Of a stretch of 10,071 nucleotides of DNA, positions 7,275-10,071 are shown one piece after another. The notes beneath the pieces were generated by a model, which searched no databases, was not told where the DNA came from, and saw only the letters and a list, made by a program, of their open reading frames with translations. Origin of the DNA: an uncultured Clostridia bacterium (GTDB lineage Bacteria; Bacillota; Clostridia; TANB77; CAG-508); NCBI GenBank assembly GCA_947624405.1, contig CANQKB010000051.1, positions 1 to 10,071 of the forward strand, written 5' to 3'. Each line of letters begins with the position of its first letter. Position 1 is the stretch's first letter. Both the position numbers and the translations under genes were made by a program.

Positions 7275-7472
7275 ATGAAAAAAGAAAAAATATTTAGAAT
7301 ATTAACACTTATCTTTGTAATTTTAACATTTATAGGTGCAGGTTATGTACTAATAAATAAAGGAGAAGTAAATGCAGGTTATGCTGTAGTACCTAGTGTG
7401 TTTAGTGCTACTTTTTCACAATTAAGTATTACTGAAAAAAATAAAAATAAAAATAATAATAATAATAATTAA
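7275..7472 (+). CDS. 65-aa small membrane protein, function unknown
   Basis: A short basic N-terminus (MKKEKIFR) precedes a hydrophobic helix at about residues 9-27. A second, moderately hydrophobic stretch, NAGYAVVPSVFSATFSQL (33-50), follows, so it probably crosses the membrane once or twice. The tail is low-complexity Lys/Asn ending in six Asn encoded by (AAT)6. There is no lipobox or clear signal-peptidase site. AAGGAG at 7259-7264 lies 10 bases before the ATG, a strong signal that supports translation. It sits between the ABC-F gene and a terminator. I do not recognise a named family; it may be a conserved small protein of related Clostridia. Confidence 0.65.
   Translation: MKKEKIFRILTLIFVILTFIGAGYVLINKGEVNAGYAVVPSVFSATFSQLSITEKNKNKNNNNNN
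7452..7469 (+). repeat. (AAT)6 microsatellite
   Basis: Six AAT units encode the six terminal asparagines of the small membrane protein, preceded by alternating AAA/AAT codons. Slippage by whole units would vary tail length without shifting the frame. Confidence 0.8.
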
Positions 7473-7499
7473 ACAAATTACATGTATACTTTTAAGATT

Positions 7500-7529
7500 A
7501 AATACAAGGCTTAAATGCCTTGTATTTTT
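7500..7529 (+). terminator. intrinsic terminator
   Basis: AAATACAAGGC (7500-7510) pairs perfectly with GCCTTGTATTT (7517-7527) around TTAAAT, and the T-run reaches 7529. It ends the small membrane protein message (and any ABC-F read-through) and separates it from uvrB. Confidence 0.88.
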
Positions 7530-7548
7530 GCATAAAAAATGGTAAAAT
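7520..7548 (+). promoter_or_regulatory. probable uvrB promoter
   Basis: TTGTAT (7520-7525) and TAAAAT (7543-7548) are 17 bases apart, and the uvrB ATG follows 27 bases after the -10. The -35 lies in the right arm of the terminator hairpin, so the two signals share bases. No obvious LexA-type operator (GAACN4GTTC) is visible. Confidence 0.5.
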
Positions 7549-7574
7549 ACTAAATGCAAAGGAGAAAAATAAAA

Positions 7575-9534
7575 ATGTTTAAAATTCATTCAGATTACAA
7601 GCCAACAGGCGACCAACCAAAAGCAATAGAATACTTATCAAAAGGGATAAAAGAAGGAAAGAAATTCCAGACGTTACTTGGAGTTACAGGCTCACGGAAA
7701 AACTTTCACAATGGCAAATGTAATTGAAAAAGTACAAAAACCGACACTCGTTTTAGCTCATAATAAGACCTTAGCAGGACAATTATATAGTGAATTCAAA
7801 GAGTTTTTTCCAGAAAATGCTGTTGAGTATTTTGTTTCATATTACGATTACTATCAACCAGAAAGTTACGTTGCTGCAACAGACACATATATAGAAAAAG
7901 ACTCTGCAATAAACGATGAAATAGATAAACTTAGACATTCTGCAACAGCATCTTTATTTGAAAGAAAGGATGTTATAATAGTTGCATCTGTTTCATGCAT
8001 ATATGGATTACGGAGACCCAATAGATTACGAAAACATGATAGTTTCGCTTAGACCTCGGAATGACAAAATCACGAGAAGAAATATTAAAAAAGCTCATAA
8101 ATATGCAATATACAAGAAATGAAATGGATTTTAAAAGAGGTGTTTTTAGAGCAAAAGGAGATACTCTTGAAGTTTACCCATCAAATCAAAATGAAAAAGC
8201 AATAAGAATAGAATTTTGGGGAGATGAAATTGAAAAAATAACAGAAATAAATCCTTTAACAGGTAAACCTCTTGGAATTAGAGAACATGTAATGATATTT
8301 CCTAATTCTCACTATGTAACAGAAAAAGAAAAAATGGAAAAAGCATTAGTTACAATAGACAAAGAGTTACAAGAAAGAATAAAATATTTTAAAGAAAATA
8401 ATAAATTAATAGAAGCACAAAGAATTGAAGAACGTACAAATTTTGATATGGAAATGTTAAGAGAAACTGGATTTTGCCAAGGAATAGAGAATTACTCAAG
8501 GCATATTAGTGGACGTGCTCCTGGTAGTGCACCGTTTACTTTACTTGACTATTTACCAAAAGATTTTTTAATGTTTATTGATGAATCGCATGCAACAATT
8601 CCACAAGTAAAAGCTATGTATAATGGAGATAAAGCAAGAAAGGAAAGCTTAATACAATATGGTTTTAGACTTCCTTCTGCATTAGATAATAGACCATTAA
8701 AATTTGCAGAATTTGAGAATAAACTAAATCAGTGTATATTTGTAAGTGCTACACCTGCAGAATATGAGGAAGAGCATTCAAAAGAAAATGTTGTTGAGCA
8801 AATTATTAGACCAACAGGATTACTTGACCCTAAAATCACAGTTAAACCTGTTACAAATCAAGTTGACGATTTAATAGAAGAAATTAGAAAAAGAGCTGAA
8901 AGAAATGAAAGAATTTTAGTTACTACTTTAACTAAAAAAATGGCTGAAGATTTAACTTCATATCTTGCAAGTGTAGACATTCGAGTAAAATATATGCACT
9001 CCGATATTAAAGCTCTCGAAAGAATGGAAATCATAAGGGATTTAAGAATCGGTAAATTTGATGTCTTAGTTCGGTATAAACTTACTTAGAGAAGGTTTAG
9101 ACATACCTGAAGTATCATTAGTTGCAATTCTTGATGCAGATAAAGAAGGATTTTTACGTTCGGAAAGATCTTTAATTCAAACTATAGGTAGAGCTGCTAG
9201 AAATACTGATGGTGAAGTTATAATGTATGCAGATGAATTGACTCAAAGTATGGAAAAAGCGATTTCAGAAACAAATAGAAGAAGAAAAATCCAACAAGAA
9301 TACAATGAAAAAAATAGTATTATTCCTCAAACTATTAAGAAAAGTGTAAGAGATACAATAAAAGCTACTATTGTTGAAGGAATTCAAAGTGAATATGATA
9401 TTAAAGATGATGAAGATATTAAAGATGTTATTGAAAAATTAACAATGGAAATGTTAACTCATGCTCAAAATCTTGAATTTGAAAAAGCCGCTGAATTAAG
9501 AGATAAAATAAAAGAATTAGAAAATATTAATTAA
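7575..9534 (+). CDS. uvrB: UvrB, excinuclease ABC subunit B, needing four +1 frameshifts
   Basis: UvrB is the damage-verifying helicase subunit of nucleotide excision repair, working with UvrA and UvrC. AAAGGAG lies 10 bases before ATG 7575. If the extra bases at 7695, 8011, 8057 and 9072 are skipped, the frame yields an uninterrupted 651-residue protein of normal family length. It has Walker A GVTGSGKT (36-43), the damage-clamping beta-hairpin with YYDYYQPESY (about 89-98), DESH (335-338), SATPAEYE, the motif DVLVGINLLREGLD around residue 499, the QTIGRAARN motif, and a C-terminal UVR domain (about 617-651). Read without skipping, translation stops soon after residue 40, at TGA 7725. All four lesions are a C before a GGN glycine codon; no other damage is seen and the protein is otherwise highly conserved. 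Options are +1 recoding, a patterned sequencing error, or very recent inactivation; the pattern favours the first. yfhO follows within 25 bases. Confidence 0.9.
7692..7698 (+). other. frameshift site 1 in uvrB (Walker A)
   Basis: The bases are TCA C GGA. The conserved Ser40-Gly41 of the Walker A motif GVTGSGKT needs TCA GGA, so one base is extra; zero-frame reading gives CGG. Removing the A would also give Ser-Gly (TCC GGA), so which base is extra is not certain. Confidence 0.85.
8008..8014 (+). other. frameshift site 2 in uvrB
   Basis: The bases are TTA C GGA, in the conserved CIYGLGDP segment at Leu145-Gly146. The zero frame again meets CGG. Here the leucine codon makes the C the only simple extra base. 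Confidence 0.85.
8054..8060 (+). other. frameshift site 3 in uvrB
   Basis: The bases are CCT C GGA, in the conserved LRPGM segment at Pro160-Gly161, only 46 bases after site 2. The zero frame reads CGG. After skipping one base the frame runs on with GMTKSREEIL. Confidence 0.85.
9069..9075 (+). other. frameshift site 4 in uvrB (helicase motif V)
   Basis: The bases are GTT C GGT, in the conserved DVLVGINLLREGLD motif at Val498-Gly499. The zero frame reads CGG, as at the other sites. The glycine codon here is GGT where the others are GGA, so the shared element is CGG, not CGGA. Confidence 0.85.
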
Positions 9535-9556
9535 TAATATGTGCAAGGAGAAACAA

Positions 9557-10054
9557 ATGAATGATATTAAAACTAAAATAAAAGAAAAAAAGATTTATAT
9601 AATTTATGCAATTCTATTTTCAGTCATTTTAGCTATTATATATAGTGTTGTTTTCGTGAGTGGTAAATCATTACTTTGGAGTGGTGATGCACTCCATCAA
9701 CATTTCATAATTTTAAAAAGATTTAATGAAATAATAAGAGAATTCTTATCAAATCCTTCACAAGGTTTGCCATTATTTTCATGGGAAACTGGGCTTGGTT
9801 TAGATGTGATTGGGCAATATTCATATTATATAATAGGAGATCCTTTTGCATATTTAACTCTCTTATTTCCTATGGATAAATTAGAACTAGCATATAATTT
9901 ATTAATACCACTTAGAATGTTTTTTATAGGAATATCTTTTATTGCATATGCTAGATATAATAAAAAAGAAGATAAAAATGCTTTATTAGGTGCAATAGTG
10001 TATGCTTTTTCGGCGTTTGCATTCATTTCAGGGACTCATCAGCCATTTGGATGA
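9557..10054 (+). CDS. YfhO-type membrane glycosylation protein, N-terminal part
   Basis: This is the N-terminal 165 residues of a large multi-pass protein of the YfhO family. Members in Bacillus and Listeria take part in adding sugars to lipoteichoic acid at the outer face of the membrane, and full-length proteins run to roughly 850 residues. TM1 is at about 13-35. The outer loop holds the conserved-looking SGDALHQHF (42-50) with Asp44 and GLPLFSWETGLGLDVIGQY. Further membrane segments lie near 88-104, 113-131 and 142-158. I start at ATG 9557, with AAGGAG six bases upstream; the in-frame ATG at 9539 would place that site inside the gene. It follows uvrB closely and is probably co-transcribed. 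After HQPF the frame reads Gly-TGA, where family members continue, and the last 25 or so bases do not look like YfhO in any frame. Confidence 0.78.
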   Translation: MNDIKTKIKEKKIYIIYAILFSVILAIIYSVVFVSGKSLLWSGDALHQHFIILKRFNEIIREFLSNPSQGLPLFSWETGLGLDVIGQYSYYIIGDPFAYLTLLFPMDKLELAYNLLIPLRMFFIGISFIAYARYNKKEDKNALLGAIVYAFSAFAFISGTHQPFG

Positions 10055-10071
10055 TATAGATCCAGACAGCC

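Noticed and set aside
7695..9072. uvrB as an ordinary pseudogene or the result of homopolymer sequencing error
   Set aside because: All four lesions are the same kind (+1 at C-GGN) and none lies in a homopolymer. The 1151-codon helicase gene, full of long A/T runs, is intact, and the UvrB protein is conserved throughout. A patterned error is still possible and is left open in the findings.
9988..10020. A fifth frameshift site at TTTTCGGCG in the YfhO-type gene
   Set aside because: The zero frame reads TTT TCG GCG TTT (Phe-Ser-Ala-Phe), and the family-like sequence continues in that same frame after it, so no shift is needed.
10049..10071. UGA read as tryptophan, extending the YfhO frame
   Set aside because: Tryptophan is TGG in the genes read here, no other gene has an in-frame TGA, and the extension does not look like YfhO.

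Overview
The window is about 10 kb of very AT-rich DNA. TAA closes every complete gene, Shine-Dalgarno sequences are strong, arginine is mostly AGA, and promoters are SigA-like. This points to a low-GC Firmicute, most likely a gut-type Clostridia lineage, although nothing here fixes the species. No rRNA, tRNA, CRISPR array or transposase gene is visible.

Layout. Bases 1-120 hold the 3' part of a compact structured element ending in an intrinsic terminator. On the minus strand at 178-956 lies a two-gene unit: a GNAT acetyltransferase followed by a 68-residue protein that looks like an HD-domain protein with its catalytic middle removed. The 957-1520 gap carries a consensus plus-strand promoter and a terminator with no convincing gene between them, so a small RNA of about 210 nt is likely. 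A 1151-residue SWIM/SNF2 helicase occupies 1521-4976 on the minus strand. Divergent from it, after a leader with a terminator hairpin, a promoter and a nine-codon mini-ORF, is a YdiF-type ABC-F ATPase (5270-7198) with distinct arginine codon use. Next come a short stub that looks like the C-terminus of a lost gene, a 65-residue membrane protein, a terminator, and then uvrB and the start of a YfhO-type membrane gene, which look co-transcribed.

The most striking observation is in uvrB (7575-9534). The gene encodes a complete, well-conserved 651-residue UvrB only if four single extra bases are skipped. All four sites are alike: an in-frame CGG directly overlaps a conserved glycine codon, so the reading is NNN C GGN. 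The first lies inside the Walker A motif. By hand I found no other in-frame CGG codon in any gene of the window. This fits +1 frameshifting in which tRNA-Gly reads GGN out of frame because CGG is unassigned or starved. It does not look like random decay or homopolymer error. Assembly error cannot be excluded from the sequence alone.

Functional links are limited. uvrB (nucleotide excision repair) and the SNF2 helicase both act on DNA. The ABC-F protein acts on the ribosome and looks horizontally acquired. The YfhO-type protein is an envelope glycosylation protein cut off near the window end, where its last bases stop resembling the family.
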